A stretch of DNA of 64,000 nt from an uncultured Flavobacteriaceae bacterium (GCA_947488345.1 CANKZQ010000003.1:372001-436000); one strand, 5' to 3'; shown: positions 38,527 through 47,263, numbered from the stretch's first letter. Translations and numbers: made by a program. The notes: generated by a model from the sequence alone, not told the origin.

Positions 38527-40050
38527 ATGCGAAATTTACTTTGTATTGTTCTTGCTTTTTTTGCTTTTAACGTATATGCCCAAGATTCTCTGCAAACTGA
38601 ATCTTTAGATTCTGTAGCAATACAAAATGTAAGTCGAGATACTATTGACGCTACCAGTATTACTCCGCAAAATCAAAGCGAGCATCTTGCTAATGACAAT
38701 GCTATTATTCCTAGTCAAGGATTTTCATTCAACTCATTATGGAGGGGTGTTTTAGGCATGATTTCTTTGATATTTATTGCTTTTCTATTTAGTAGTAACA
38801 AAAAGGCTATTGATTGGAAAAAAGTAGCTATTGGCTTATCTCTTCAATTAATAATAGCCATAGGAGTATTGAAAATATCGTTTATACAGAAAGGATTTGA
38901 ATTAATTGGAGGTGTTTTTATTGAAATCCTTGAATATACAAAAGCTGGAAGTAAGTTCTTATTTGAGGGGCTAGTGGCAGATATGAATACCTTCGGGTAC
39001 ATTTTTGCTTTTCAAGTATTACCTACTATTATCTTTTTTTCAGCCTTAACTTCTCTTTTATTTTATCTCGGTATCATTCAAAAATTAGTGAAAATATTGG
39101 CCATATTACTTTCCAAAGTATTAGGGATTTCTGGTATGGAAAGTTTGTCTGTCGCAGGAAATATCTTTCTAGGCCAAACCGAAGCTCCTCTGCTCATCAA
39201 GGCATACCTAGAGAAAATGAATCGATCAGAAATGCTGTTGGTAATGATTGGAGGTATGGCAACCGTAGCTGGGGCTGTTTTAGCTGCCTATATTGGATTT
39301 TTAGGTGGAGGAGATAAAGGACTAGAACTCGTTTTTGCAAAACATTTATTAGCCGCGTCTGTTATGGCCGCACCAGGAGCCATTGTAATATCTAAAATAT
39401 TATATCCACAAACAGAAGCTGTTAATACCGATGTAAAAGTATCTCAAGAAAAAATTGGATCCAATATACTCGATGCTATCGCAAATGGTACAACAGAAGG
39501 TCTTAAATTAGCCGTGAATGTAGGTGCCATGCTTTTAGTTTTTGTAGCGGTAATAGCAATGATAAACGGAATTTTAGGAGGAATTGGTGGTTTTGATGGT
39601 ATAGATTATTTTGAATGGCATTTTACCTCTCTTAATGAAATTATTGCTGCGAATTCTTCTTACGAATCTTTATCATTAGAGTTTATATTGGGATCTATTT
39701 TTGCGCCTCTTATGTGGTTAATGGGTGTTGCTACTAAAGATATGATGCTCATGGGGCAATTATTAGGTATCAAATTAGCGGCTAGTGAGTTCATAGGCTA
39801 TATTCAACTTGCGGAGCTTAAAAATGTAGCAAATGCAGCGCATTTGACCTATAATAAATCTATTATTATGGCCACCTATATGCTTTGTGGTTTTGCAAAC
39901 TTCGCTTCTATTGGGATTCAAATTGGAGGGATCGGTTCGCTAGCTCCCGGACAACGTAAAACCTTGTCTGAATTTGGTATGAAGGCACTCATTGGAGGGT
40001 CTATTGCCTCTTTGATTTCAGCGACGATTGCTGGTATGATCATAGGCTAG
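38527..40050 (+). CDS. CNT-family nucleoside transporter with exported N-terminal extension
   Basis: A concentrative nucleoside transporter importing nucleosides with Na+ or H+. The core has the CNT pattern: gate helices, GNIFLGQTEAPLLIKAYL, and a final GFANFASIGIQIGGIGSLAP. The 507-residue protein is longer than NupC because the N-terminus (MRNLLCIVLAFFAFNVYAQ) looks like a signal peptide followed by about 50 Ser/Thr/Asp-rich residues before the first core helix. Placement next to thyA and folA, ignoring the minus-strand insert, fits nucleotide salvage. Confidence 0.93.
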   Translation: MRNLLCIVLAFFAFNVYAQDSLQTESLDSVAIQNVSRDTIDATSITPQNQSEHLANDNAIIPSQGFSFNSLWRGVLGMISLIFIAFLFSSNKKAIDWKKVAIGLSLQLIIAIGVLKISFIQKGFELIGGVFIEILEYTKAGSKFLFEGLVADMNTFGYIFAFQVLPTIIFFSALTSLLFYLGIIQKLVKILAILLSKVLGISGMESLSVAGNIFLGQTEAPLLIKAYLEKMNRSEMLLVMIGGMATVAGAVLAAYIGFLGGGDKGLELVFAKHLLAASVMAAPGAIVISKILYPQTEAVNTDVKVSQEKIGSNILDAIANGTTEGLKLAVNVGAMLLVFVAVIAMINGILGGIGGFDGIDYFEWHFTSLNEIIAANSSYESLSLEFILGSIFAPLMWLMGVATKDMMLMGQLLGIKLAASEFIGYIQLAELKNVANAAHLTYNKSIIMATYMLCGFANFASIGIQIGGIGSLAPGQRKTLSEFGMKALIGGSIASLISATIAGMIIG

Positions 40051-40137
40051 TAGCGCATCTTCACAGTTATATACTTTTGTTAGGATAACCAGCAACGTCT
40101 CAATGCTCTATCTATATAAATAGATTTTCTCTTCATT

Positions 40138-42312
40138 TTAAAAATCAAATCTGTAGTTCATCTTGAACGCAATACCCCAATTTTTTCGTCTTATGTCTTG
40201 ATCGAAATTATCGGACACTACAAGATATACATACGATAAAGGTTTATACTCCCATTGCAAGCGACTATTTACATTAAAATTATCGGCCTGTGTATTATAT
40301 TGCACATAGGTCGTCCAATTTAAACGATTGTTAAAAAAAACTTCTCCTGTAAAACGGGCAAGATGAAAGGTTTCTTCTCCCAGTTCATCTAAATCAATCT
40401 TATTGATGTCATAGGATACTTCGAGATTTGCGAATGGTAGCAACTGATAGTTTAAGTAGGCCCCGCCTGTTGTTCTTTTACCACTATAATAGTTGCCTTT
40501 TCTTACATTCACGCGATAGCGTAATTTTTGATTATTTGCAGAATTATAACCTACCTTAAGGGTACCGAAACGATACACATCTGGCTGCAATGAATTTCCG
40601 TTTCCTAAAGGATCAAATCCATATTTTAAATCGATATAATCATAATTAACAACGAAGTAAACAGCCGATAGGTTTTTAAAGAATACAGCCGAATTATAAA
40701 AGTGTTGAGATTGTGTAAGTGTTCCTTTTTCATCGAAGTAATTATTCAGTCCATAATTTACCAAACGAATAGAATTTAACCATGAAGACTTTTCATAAAA
40801 TTTTTCGTACTCTACCCCAGACGAAGTTTGCGTATATCCTTCTCTCACAACAACATCATTTAAGGCATCATAGTTATAAAGTCTTGGTGTAAAACCTACA
40901 TCAGTAATATAATTTTTCTCGAGCCTTCTAATGGAGGTATTCCAATTAAATCCTCTCTTATTAAACCAAACACCTGCATTATAAAAGTTATTATCTCCAG
41001 AAATGCCATCATTGAGACTTTTCCCATAATTGAGTAATCCAATCCATTTATTATTAGTTGACTTATAGTTCAAGTTGATACCGGCTACCCGATTATAATC
41101 ATTGAGAAAACTAAATTTTTCGGTTTCCTGTCTATTAATAATATAACCCGTTGTGGAGAAATTTTTGGACAGCTGCTGTTCTGCAACAACAACTCCATAG
41201 TTTTGTGAGGCGATTTCATTTTCCTCTTCAGTCTGCACGTTGAGGACTCCTATTCTTGTTTTTGAAGATACATTTCCAGATAATTTAAGTCCGAATTGTA
41301 TATCATTTACCCCTCCTATTCTTCTCGAGTAAAACGGATTGACACCTACAACACCCAGATTTGAAAATAAGTCGCTGTTCTCTAAAAAGAAATTTCGACG
41401 CTCTGGAAAAAAAACAGAGAATCGAGTCAAATTTGTGACCTGTTGATCGACATCAATTTGTGAAAAATCTGGATTGATGGTAGCATCTAATTTCAAGGAA
41501 GAGGATACATTGTACTGTACATCCAAACTAGGCTTTATATTGGTTTCATCATTCTTAGCATTAACGTCATTTGCATAATTTGTAGTGACCGAAGGCGTTA
41601 CAGCAAAGCGTGAAGTTGCCATATTCGGCAAGGTCTCGACATTAAATTTTTTAGTAAAACGTAAATCAAACAATCGATAATTACGTTTCACATTTGTTAA
41701 AATCGTCCAAGCATTCTTTTTAATATCACGAACATAAAATTGAATACCAAATACAGTATCACCTTTTGTATAATTTAATGCCTTTAATGGAATTGCCATT
41801 TCATACTGTTTTTGTGTTCCATTAATGTATGTTTTTGCGTTCCATACGGCATTCCAACTGGTGGTAAAATCAAAGCCCTCATTAATTCGTTCGACCAAAC
41901 CGTCGATTAAGGTACCGTAAGCATTCACAGAAAAGTAATAGGCATTTTGTTCCTGATTTTGAGTATCAATAAGCATGACAACACCATCACTTAAACCAAT
42001 GGGAATATCTCGCTTTAAAGAGCTCACTTGTGTTTCTGGTGTAGAATCATTGTAGATCGCCCGAACATATAAATATTCGCCATTATGAAATAATTTTATT
42101 GATGTTTGATTTTCTGCAAGTCCAACATCTGTTGGCAAGTGATTATAGAAGCCCGTATACTCTGGTAATTCACTCCAAACGGCTTCATCAAATTTTCCGT
42201 CGATCGAAATTTTAGCGTCTACAAACTTAATATTCGGAGTTTGAGAAAATAAATCGTTGCTAAAAAAGAAAAGGAAAATTATCAATAACTCTAATTTGAT
42301 TCCTTTTTTCAT
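40138..42312 (-). CDS. DUF5916 protein: CBM9-like domain plus outer-membrane barrel
   Basis: A 724-residue exported protein. After the signal peptide (LELLIIFLFFFSNDLFSQ) residues 20-215 resemble a family-9 carbohydrate-binding fold (KISIDGKFDEAVWSELPEY, PIGLSDGVVMLIDTQNQEQNAYYF). The rest is a DUF5916 barrel with FSVFFPERRNFFLENSDLF and a C-terminal WGIAFKMNYRFDF. Function is unknown; carbohydrate binding is inferred only from fold. Its ATG overlaps the stop of the DJ-1 gene by 4 bases, so the two are translationally coupled. Confidence 0.9.
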   Translation of the reverse strand: MKKGIKLELLIIFLFFFSNDLFSQTPNIKFVDAKISIDGKFDEAVWSELPEYTGFYNHLPTDVGLAENQTSIKLFHNGEYLYVRAIYNDSTPETQVSSLKRDIPIGLSDGVVMLIDTQNQEQNAYYFSVNAYGTLIDGLVERINEGFDFTTSWNAVWNAKTYINGTQKQYEMAIPLKALNYTKGDTVFGIQFYVRDIKKNAWTILTNVKRNYRLFDLRFTKKFNVETLPNMATSRFAVTPSVTTNYANDVNAKNDETNIKPSLDVQYNVSSSLKLDATINPDFSQIDVDQQVTNLTRFSVFFPERRNFFLENSDLFSNLGVVGVNPFYSRRIGGVNDIQFGLKLSGNVSSKTRIGVLNVQTEEENEIASQNYGVVVAEQQLSKNFSTTGYIINRQETEKFSFLNDYNRVAGINLNYKSTNNKWIGLLNYGKSLNDGISGDNNFYNAGVWFNKRGFNWNTSIRRLEKNYITDVGFTPRLYNYDALNDVVVREGYTQTSSGVEYEKFYEKSSWLNSIRLVNYGLNNYFDEKGTLTQSQHFYNSAVFFKNLSAVYFVVNYDYIDLKYGFDPLGNGNSLQPDVYRFGTLKVGYNSANNQKLRYRVNVRKGNYYSGKRTTGGAYLNYQLLPFANLEVSYDINKIDLDELGEETFHLARFTGEVFFNNRLNWTTYVQYNTQADNFNVNSRLQWEYKPLSYVYLVVSDNFDQDIRRKNWGIAFKMNYRFDF

Positions 42313-43424
42313 TTCTCTTCTGAATTAATTAATTCTATAATTTTTAACGAAACCTCTTCTGATGATAAAAAATTTTGTCCGGTGACCAATCTACCATCAA
42401 CCTCAACATGTGATTTACTACGATCTGAAAAATAGAACTTCCCCCCTCTATCTTCAATGGTTTTTTTAATCAAAAATGGAAAGGTCTTAAAGTATGCCTT
42501 TTCTTTATTCTCAAAATCATCGGGATAACCACTCACTTTCTTTCCATCAACCAAATATTTTCCATCTTTGGTTTTTAAATTCACAATCCCTGCTGTGCCA
42601 TGGCACACCGATGAAATAATACCATTATGTTTCTCGTAGACATCCATCACAATCCGTTGGATTTCTTTATTTTCAGGAACCCCAAACATCGCGGCGCCTC
42701 CTCCAATGTATTGAATTGCCTTGTACTTTGATGGGTTAATTTGTGAAGGAGACTTTGAGTTTTTCAAAGCATTCATAAAATCTCTATCATATAGATGTTT
42801 TTTAATTAACTCGTCAGAAGTATCTATATATGACAACGGTACCGCACCTCCTTTAGGGCTCATAAAATCAATAGAATAACCAGCCTTTTTGAAAACATTA
42901 TATGCATGCACAAGTTCCGAAAAACTATTCCCCGTAGATAACTTTGTATTTCCGTAGAAATGGGCATTAGAAACGATAAATAAAACAGCATTTTGCTCTG
43001 GATCATCAACTCTAGTGGCTGTTTTGCTAATTATTCTCCAGTCGTTTTCTATTTTCTTTAACAAGAATAAATCAATATAGACCATATTGTTTTTTGCAAA
43101 AACAATCTCAACTTTCGCACGTGCTATATCTTTTGTAACCTCAATCTCTAGAATTTTTGCATACCGTCCGTTAAACTCTCCTCTCGTAGCATTTTTGAAA
43201 AAACCAGTATATTCTTTCGGTGAATACTGTTTAAATAACCCCTCTCTATTTGTAAGGTATAAAGTGGCATTATCCGCAAAAGCGCTTTCTAACATTTCAA
43301 GTTTGTTATAAGAGCTTCCATCCATATAATTCTGGAGCGTTTTTTCTATTAAGTTATACTCCGATTCTTGACTGAACGTCGTTGTTGTAAGAAGACATAC
43401 AACTACAAATACTACATATTTCAT
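42309..43424 (-). CDS. Exported fusion of an NTF2-like domain and a DJ-1/PfpI (Hsp31-like) domain
   Basis: A 371-residue protein with signal peptide MKYVVFVVVCLLTTTTFS. Residues 20-140 form an NTF2-like (lumazine-binding/SnoaL) domain. Residues 145-371 form a DJ-1/PfpI domain of the Hsp31-like group: nucleophile elbow SSVCHGTAGI with C274 and H275, a candidate acid E170 in SFSELVHAY, and MSPKGGAVPLSYID. Relatives act on methylglyoxal or as chaperones in the cytosol; an exported fusion is unusual. It is between a membrane AraC-type regulator (101-base gap) and the DUF5916 gene. Confidence 0.85.
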   Translation of the reverse strand: MKYVVFVVVCLLTTTTFSQESEYNLIEKTLQNYMDGSSYNKLEMLESAFADNATLYLTNREGLFKQYSPKEYTGFFKNATRGEFNGRYAKILEIEVTKDIARAKVEIVFAKNNMVYIDLFLLKKIENDWRIISKTATRVDDPEQNAVLFIVSNAHFYGNTKLSTGNSFSELVHAYNVFKKAGYSIDFMSPKGGAVPLSYIDTSDELIKKHLYDRDFMNALKNSKSPSQINPSKYKAIQYIGGGAAMFGVPENKEIQRIVMDVYEKHNGIISSVCHGTAGIVNLKTKDGKYLVDGKKVSGYPDDFENKEKAYFKTFPFLIKKTIEDRGGKFYFSDRSKSHVEVDGRLVTGQNFLSSEEVSLKIIELINSEEK

Positions 43425-43525
43425 ATTACGAGATTTAAAGTTTCGACAAACCTCTTAAAATGATATCTGAATAAAATGATGAGTTATAATTTAGGCGTCC
43501 AGAATTATAAATTTGGATTCTGGAC

Positions 43526-44575
43526 TTACATAAATTGTTTTTGAAATTCAGCTGGGGTTTTACCAACGGCTTTCTTAAAGGTAGCGTAAAAACTTGATTT
43601 AGAAGAAAATCCAGCTTCGTAACCAATAGCTTCTAAGGTATATTGATTATTTTCTTGTAATAAGCGTTTTGCTTCGTCAATACGATGATCATTTATGTAA
43701 GAGGCGAAACTTTTACCCAGATTATCATTCAACAATTGTGATAATTTGTGTGTAGAAATATGAATATCTTTCGCAACCAATTGCAATTTTATATCTGACT
43801 TTTTGTAGAGCTCTTTATCTTTCATCAAATCATTTAACTGCTTAATTAAAAAATTTGCTTCGGATTCATCAATTTTTTTAGCGCCATACTTTTGTGGGAT
43901 ATCCTGAAATATAGTATTCCTATTTTTCTTGAATAAAAAGAAAAACAACAAGCCATAAAACACTACCGAAAATGTGATTGTTCCGACTAGATACAAATAA
44001 AAGTAACCAACCATATAGGCGGTAAATATTAACACATTTCCTACAAATACTGCTACTAACCAGAGTTCGGCTGTTGTACACTTTTGACTTTTACTAAACA
44101 GTTTATGGAAGATATCTTTAAGCACAAAACCAGACAACAACATATAAATACCCCAAATGAAATAAATAAAATGTACAAAATAAATGTGCCAAAATTCTAT
44201 GTTGGTTTCATATGGTTTTATAAGTCCGACAATAAGAACGACTAAAAAAAGTACGGCAATATGAATTTTCCATGAATTCGGTATGATCCTTATATTTTCA
44301 ACCGAAGATTTCAAATAATAAAATAGCAATATCCCAATTAAAAAACAAGCCGACAATCCGATCTGAGGAATTATTAGTTCTCTATCGACGTCTTTTGTAA
44401 AAATCATATAAACAGATTTTCCAATTCTGATGCTCAACATTAATACAAGTAACCCGAAAAATATATTTTGGGGACGTTTCTGTCTAGAAAAAAACAAGAA
44501 ATAAAAGCTCGCTAAAAAGCCATTAAACACGCCTATGGAGCAAATAAAAAATAGTATTGGGTTTTTAAATGTCAC
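43526..44575 (-). CDS. Membrane-bound AraC-type regulator with seven helices
   Basis: A 349-residue protein with seven hydrophobic helices in the first 215 residues (from [20 protein letters not shown] to [19 protein letters not shown]). An AraC-type DNA-binding domain follows (about 245-349: [40 protein letters not shown]). The sensor half resembles the 7TM modules found in flavobacterial regulators, which suggests that an envelope signal is read directly. It probably controls the DJ-1/DUF5916 pair immediately downstream. It is divergent from thyA. Confidence 0.88.
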   Translation of the reverse strand: MTFKNPILFFICSIGVFNGFLASFYFLFFSRQKRPQNIFFGLLVLMLSIRIGKSVYMIFTKDVDRELIIPQIGLSACFLIGILLFYYLKSSVENIRIIPNSWKIHIAVLFLVVLIVGLIKPYETNIEFWHIYFVHFIYFIWGIYMLLSGFVLKDIFHKLFSKSQKCTTAELWLVAVFVGNVLIFTAYMVGYFYLYLVGTITFSVVFYGLLFFFLFKKNRNTIFQDIPQKYGAKKIDESEANFLIKQLNDLMKDKELYKKSDIKLQLVAKDIHISTHKLSQLLNDNLGKSFASYINDHRIDEAKRLLQENNQYTLEAIGYEAGFSSKSSFYATFKKAVGKTPAEFQKQFM

Positions 44576-44747
44576 TGTCTATGTACAATTATTTTCGGAC
44601 AAGTTAATAAATAAAATCTCAAATATTGTTAATCTTCTCTTAACCAAATTAAAAATCTACGTTGATAACTTTTATATAATTTTAAGTCACATTTTCTTGG
44701 TAGTTCTTGCTTTTTTTTACTTTTATTTTCTAGAAAATGCTGACGAA

Positions 44748-45572
44748 ATGAAACAATATTTAGATTTAGTAAAACACGTTTTAGAAAACGGTAACGAGAA
44801 AGGAGATAGAACTGGTACTGGTACTAAAAGTGTTTTTGGTTATCAAATGCGTTTTGACTTAAGTGAAGGTTTCCCTATGGTTACCACAAAAAAGTTACAT
44901 CTAAAATCAATTGTACATGAGTTACTTTGGTTTATAAAAGGTGATACCAATATAAAATACTTACAAGAAAATGGTGTAAGAATTTGGAACGAATGGGCCG
45001 ATGAGAATGGTGATTTAGGTCCGGTTTACGGCCATCAATGGCGCAATTGGAATAGTGATGAGATAGATCAATTAAAGGAAGTCATTACCACATTAAAAAA
45101 CAATCCCAATAGTAGAAGAATGCTCGTATCTGCCTGGAATCCTAGTGTTTTACCAGATACTTCTGTTTCTTTTGGTGAGAATGTGGCAAATGGTAAAGCC
45201 GCTTTACCTCCTTGTCATGCCTTTTTTCAATTTTATGTTGCGGATGGTAAACTATCGTGTCAATTATATCAACGTAGCGCCGATATTTTTTTAGGTGTGC
45301 CCTTTAATATTGCATCTTATGCCCTATTTACTCTAATGATGGCACAGGTATGTGGTTATGAGCCTGGTGAATTTATTCACACATTTGGAGATGCCCATAT
45401 TTACAATAATCATTTGGAGCAATTAGAATTGCAATTATCGCGTGATGCAAGACCGTTACCAAAAATGGTATTAAATCCGGCTATTAAAGACATCACAGAT
45501 TTTACTTTTGATGACTTTACATTAGTAGATTACAATCCGCATCCACATATAAAGGGTATTGTTGCCGTTTAG
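44748..45572 (+). CDS. thyA: Thymidylate synthase
   Basis: Makes dTMP from dUMP using methylene-tetrahydrofolate. I start at ATG 44748 ([20 protein letters not shown]), giving 274 residues; the frame is open for 71 more codons upstream but these encode an AT-rich, non-conserved hydrophobic stretch and overlap the divergent regulator gene. The catalytic cysteine is C156 in [12 protein letters not shown], followed by [21 protein letters not shown]. The folate partner folA lies 1.7 kb downstream. The stop codon lies inside a hairpin shared with the convergent gene. Confidence 0.97.
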   Translation: MKQYLDLVKHVLENGNEKGDRTGTGTKSVFGYQMRFDLSEGFPMVTTKKLHLKSIVHELLWFIKGDTNIKYLQENGVRIWNEWADENGDLGPVYGHQWRNWNSDEIDQLKEVITTLKNNPNSRRMLVSAWNPSVLPDTSVSFGENVANGKAALPPCHAFFQFYVADGKLSCQLYQRSADIFLGVPFNIASYALFTLMMAQVCGYEPGEFIHTFGDAHIYNNHLEQLELQLSRDARPLPKMVLNPAIKDITDFTFDDFTLVDYNPHPHIKGIVAV

Positions 45573-45593
45573 AATTACAATTCTAAAACGGCA
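45563..45593. terminator. Hairpin spanning both stop codons of thyA and the CBM48-like gene
   Basis: TGCCGTTTAGAATT pairs with AATTCT-A-AAACGGCA: 14 bp with one bulged A and a 2-base loop. It covers the thyA stop (45570-45572) and the opposing stop (45575-45577), so both genes spend coding sequence on a shared bidirectional terminator. The T-tract (TTTT) is short. Confidence 0.6.
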
Positions 45594-45871
45594 TTTTCAG
45601 CTCCTGCGTAGTTATTCCAAATATAGCGATCGGCTTCTTCATCGTTTTTATAGTCGTTATCTACCAAATATCTAAACTCGTAGTTCTCACCTTTAGCAAG
45701 ATCTATGGTGCCTTTAAACGTACCATTCTTCAATTTTCTGAGTTTTGATGCTGATGTATTCCAATTATTAAAGGTTCCAATAACTGCTACTTTTTTTGCT
45801 CCTTTCGCGGGTACCGTAAAGGTCACCTTGCAAACCGGTTTACTTTTTAAATATTGTTTCTTAATTGCCAT
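45575..45871 (-). CDS. Stand-alone CBM48/isoamylase early-set domain protein
   Basis: A 98-residue protein that consists almost wholly of one glycogen-binding (AMPK-type CBM48) domain: CKVTFTVPAKGAKKVAVIGT, then FNNWNTSASKLRKLKNGTFK, later ENYEFRYLVDNDYKNDEEAD. It has no catalytic domain, signal peptide or membrane segment, so it is cytoplasmic. Relatives bind alpha-glucans; here it could target a partner to glycogen or only keep the fold. It is convergent with thyA, two bases apart. Confidence 0.88.
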   Translation of the reverse strand: MAIKKQYLKSKPVCKVTFTVPAKGAKKVAVIGTFNNWNTSASKLRKLKNGTFKGTIDLAKGENYEFRYLVDNDYKNDEEADRYIWNNYAGAENAVLEL

Positions 45872-46053
45872 ATTTTTTTTAGTTAAAATTATGACATAAA
45901 GTTAGTGAAGAATACAGCAATAGCAAGCTTTAAAGATGAACTCTAGGTTATTTTTATGAATATAAAATTTAAGTTATCGTTAAAAAACAGAAATACTAAA
46001 AAAGGTACTGTTAAAATTTCATTTTATCTTTTTTTTAACAGTTACTATTCAAC

Positions 46054-46070
46054 AAATACTAGTATTTTTG
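46054..46070 (+). promoter_or_regulatory. Palindrome overlapping a -7 element upstream of the small-protein/TonB-CTD/folA unit
   Basis: AAATACTAGTATTT (46054-46067) is a perfect 14-bp palindrome. Its right half merges into TATTTTTG (46063-46070), an exact TAnnTTTG match. A protein bound there would block the promoter. It sits in the largest gene-free stretch of the window, 45872-46165. Confidence 0.45.
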
Positions 46071-46080
46071 TGTCTAACCT

Positions 46081-46148
46081 TACATCAATAGCTGTTAAAT
46101 AGATAAATATTTTAACTTTGATGTAGTTAATTGTCATTGATTACATCA
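46081..46148 (+). promoter_or_regulatory. Leader with mutually exclusive pairings
   Basis: TACATCAA (46081-46088) and TACATCA (46142-46148) can each pair with the same middle strand TTGATGTA (46118-46125). The first structure is strengthened by an inner GTTAAA / TTTAAC stem (46094-46099 and 46111-46116). If transcription starts near 46077, this is the 5' leader of the gene at 46166. The repeats could also be protein-binding sites. Confidence 0.4.
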
Positions 46149-46165
46149 TTTAAATAACACGAGAA

Positions 46166-46357
46166 ATGGAAAAAGGAGATTTAAAAAAAAGTATTTTAGA
46201 AAGAATTGAAAAGATTGATGATATAAATAGGTTATCTGCAATACAAACAATACTCAACACATTAGAAAGTGAACAAATCAGTTTAGAAGAAGTGAATGAC
46301 GCTTTAGAAACCGAAGACTTTTCAGGGTATATTAAAGAATGGTTAAAAAATATGTAG
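46166..46357 (+). CDS. Small helical protein of unknown function
   Basis: A 63-residue charged protein starting MEKGDLKKSILERIEKIDD, predicted to be mostly helical, with heptad-like leucines and isoleucines and a C-terminal GYIKEWLKNM. The size and helix plus tail layout recall Bacteroidota antitoxins, but no toxin gene follows, so I do not call it one. It lies 32 bases before an exported TonB-like domain gene and shares its regulated leader. I do not recognise the family. Confidence 0.6.
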   Translation: MEKGDLKKSILERIEKIDDINRLSAIQTILNTLESEQISLEEVNDALETEDFSGYIKEWLKNM

Positions 46358-46389
46358 CTTTACCGCTCGTTTTAACCAAAAATAATTCC

Positions 46390-46866
46390 ATGAAAAAAAT
46401 TGCTGTTTTATGCTTCTTATTCGTTTCTAGCCAGATTATATGTGCTCAAAACCCTGAAGAGGTTATTGAAGAAGTGATGATCGAAGAAATAAGCGAAGAA
46501 CAAGAAGTGATGGATGTTCCTTTTGCCATAATTGAGGAAGTTCCTATTTTTCCTGGTTGCTCAGGCACAAAACAAGAGAAAAAGAATTGTCTCAATAGGT
46601 CTATCCAAAAGCATGTAGCCGAAAATTTCAATCTCAAAAAAATGGGAACCTTGGAATTGAGTCCGGGTAAAAAGAAAATTTACATCCAATTTTTAATTGA
46701 TAAAAATGGGGAAACAAAGAAAGTTTTAGCAAGAGGTCCTCATGAAGAAGCTGAAAAAGAAGGGATTAGGGTAGTTAAATCACTTCCGAAAATGATCGCA
46801 GGAAAACATAGAGGGAGAACTGTGGGGGTTAGATATATGCTCCCGATTTCTTTTAACATATTATAA
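46390..46866 (+). CDS. Exported orphan TonB C-terminal-domain protein
   Basis: A 158-residue protein clearly paralogous to the TonB-like proteins at 25908-28318: it shares DVPFAIIEEVPIFPGC with a second Cys 10 residues later and a TonB domain ending VRYMLPISFNIL. In place of the membrane helix and polyproline linker it has a cleavable signal peptide (MKKIAVLCFLFVSSQIICAQ) and a short acidic stretch. I take ATG at 46390, since upstream in-frame codons overlap the previous gene. It cannot act as an anchored TonB alone; it may compete for TonB boxes or act in the periplasm. Confidence 0.82.
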   Translation: MKKIAVLCFLFVSSQIICAQNPEEVIEEVMIEEISEEQEVMDVPFAIIEEVPIFPGCSGTKQEKKNCLNRSIQKHVAENFNLKKMGTLELSPGKKKIYIQFLIDKNGETKKVLARGPHEEAEKEGIRVVKSLPKMIAGKHRGRTVGVRYMLPISFNIL

Positions 46867-46876
46867 TTCAACCTTT

Positions 46877-47263
46877 TTGGAAGCTAAAGAACAACATGAA
46901 GTTTACGAAAAAGCTCGTAAAAGAGTGAAGCAAAAGAAGCGATTGTATTATCACTTTTTATTGTTTTTGGTGGGGTCTGTATTTTTAATTGTACTCAATA
47001 TCGTTTTTAACGTTGGTCAACAATTTGGAGAATGGTTTAAATATGCTGTGGCGGCTTGGCTTTTTATATGGATCTTACATTTCGTAAATGTATTCATCAC
47101 AAATCGATTTTTTGGTAAAGATTGGGAGCGTATAGAAACTGAAAAACTTATTACGAAGCATTCGAAAAAAATTGAACAATTAGAAAAAAACCTTATCAAG
47201 AATAAAGTTATAACTCCAGATGATAGACTTCCTGAATCAGAAAAAAAAAGTCTAGACCTATGA
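46877..47263 (+). CDS. 2TM-domain protein
   Basis: A 128-residue protein with a charged start (EYEKARKRVKQKK pattern, here EVYEKARKRVKQKKRLYYHF), two membrane helices (HFLLFLVGSVFLIVLNIVF and WFKYAVAAWLFIWILHFVNV) and a charged tail with a coiled-coil-like segment. This is the 2TM domain layout common in Bacteroidota, of unknown role. The start is TTG at 46877; no in-frame ATG precedes the conserved part. Its stop overlaps the folA ATG by 4 bases. Confidence 0.82.
   Translation: MEAKEQHEVYEKARKRVKQKKRLYYHFLLFLVGSVFLIVLNIVFNVGQQFGEWFKYAVAAWLFIWILHFVNVFITNRFFGKDWERIETEKLITKHSKKIEQLEKNLIKNKVITPDDRLPESEKKSLDL

Noticed and set aside
40110-40128. Hairpin ATCTAT / ATAGAT followed by TTTT after the nucleoside transporter gene
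   Set aside because: The stem is only 6 AT-rich base pairs; too weak to call a terminator.
44535-44747. 71-codon hydrophobic N-terminal extension of thyA
   Set aside because: It is in frame but overlaps the divergent regulator gene, is AT-rich and non-conserved; ThyA starts at [10 protein letters not shown].
45872-46165. Hidden gene in the largest spacer (294 bases)
   Set aside because: No frame with plausible coding content; the sequence is AT-rich and better explained as promoter and leader.
46166-46866. Toxin-antitoxin pair
   Set aside because: The first product is antitoxin-like in size only; the second is clearly a TonB-type domain with a signal peptide, not a toxin.
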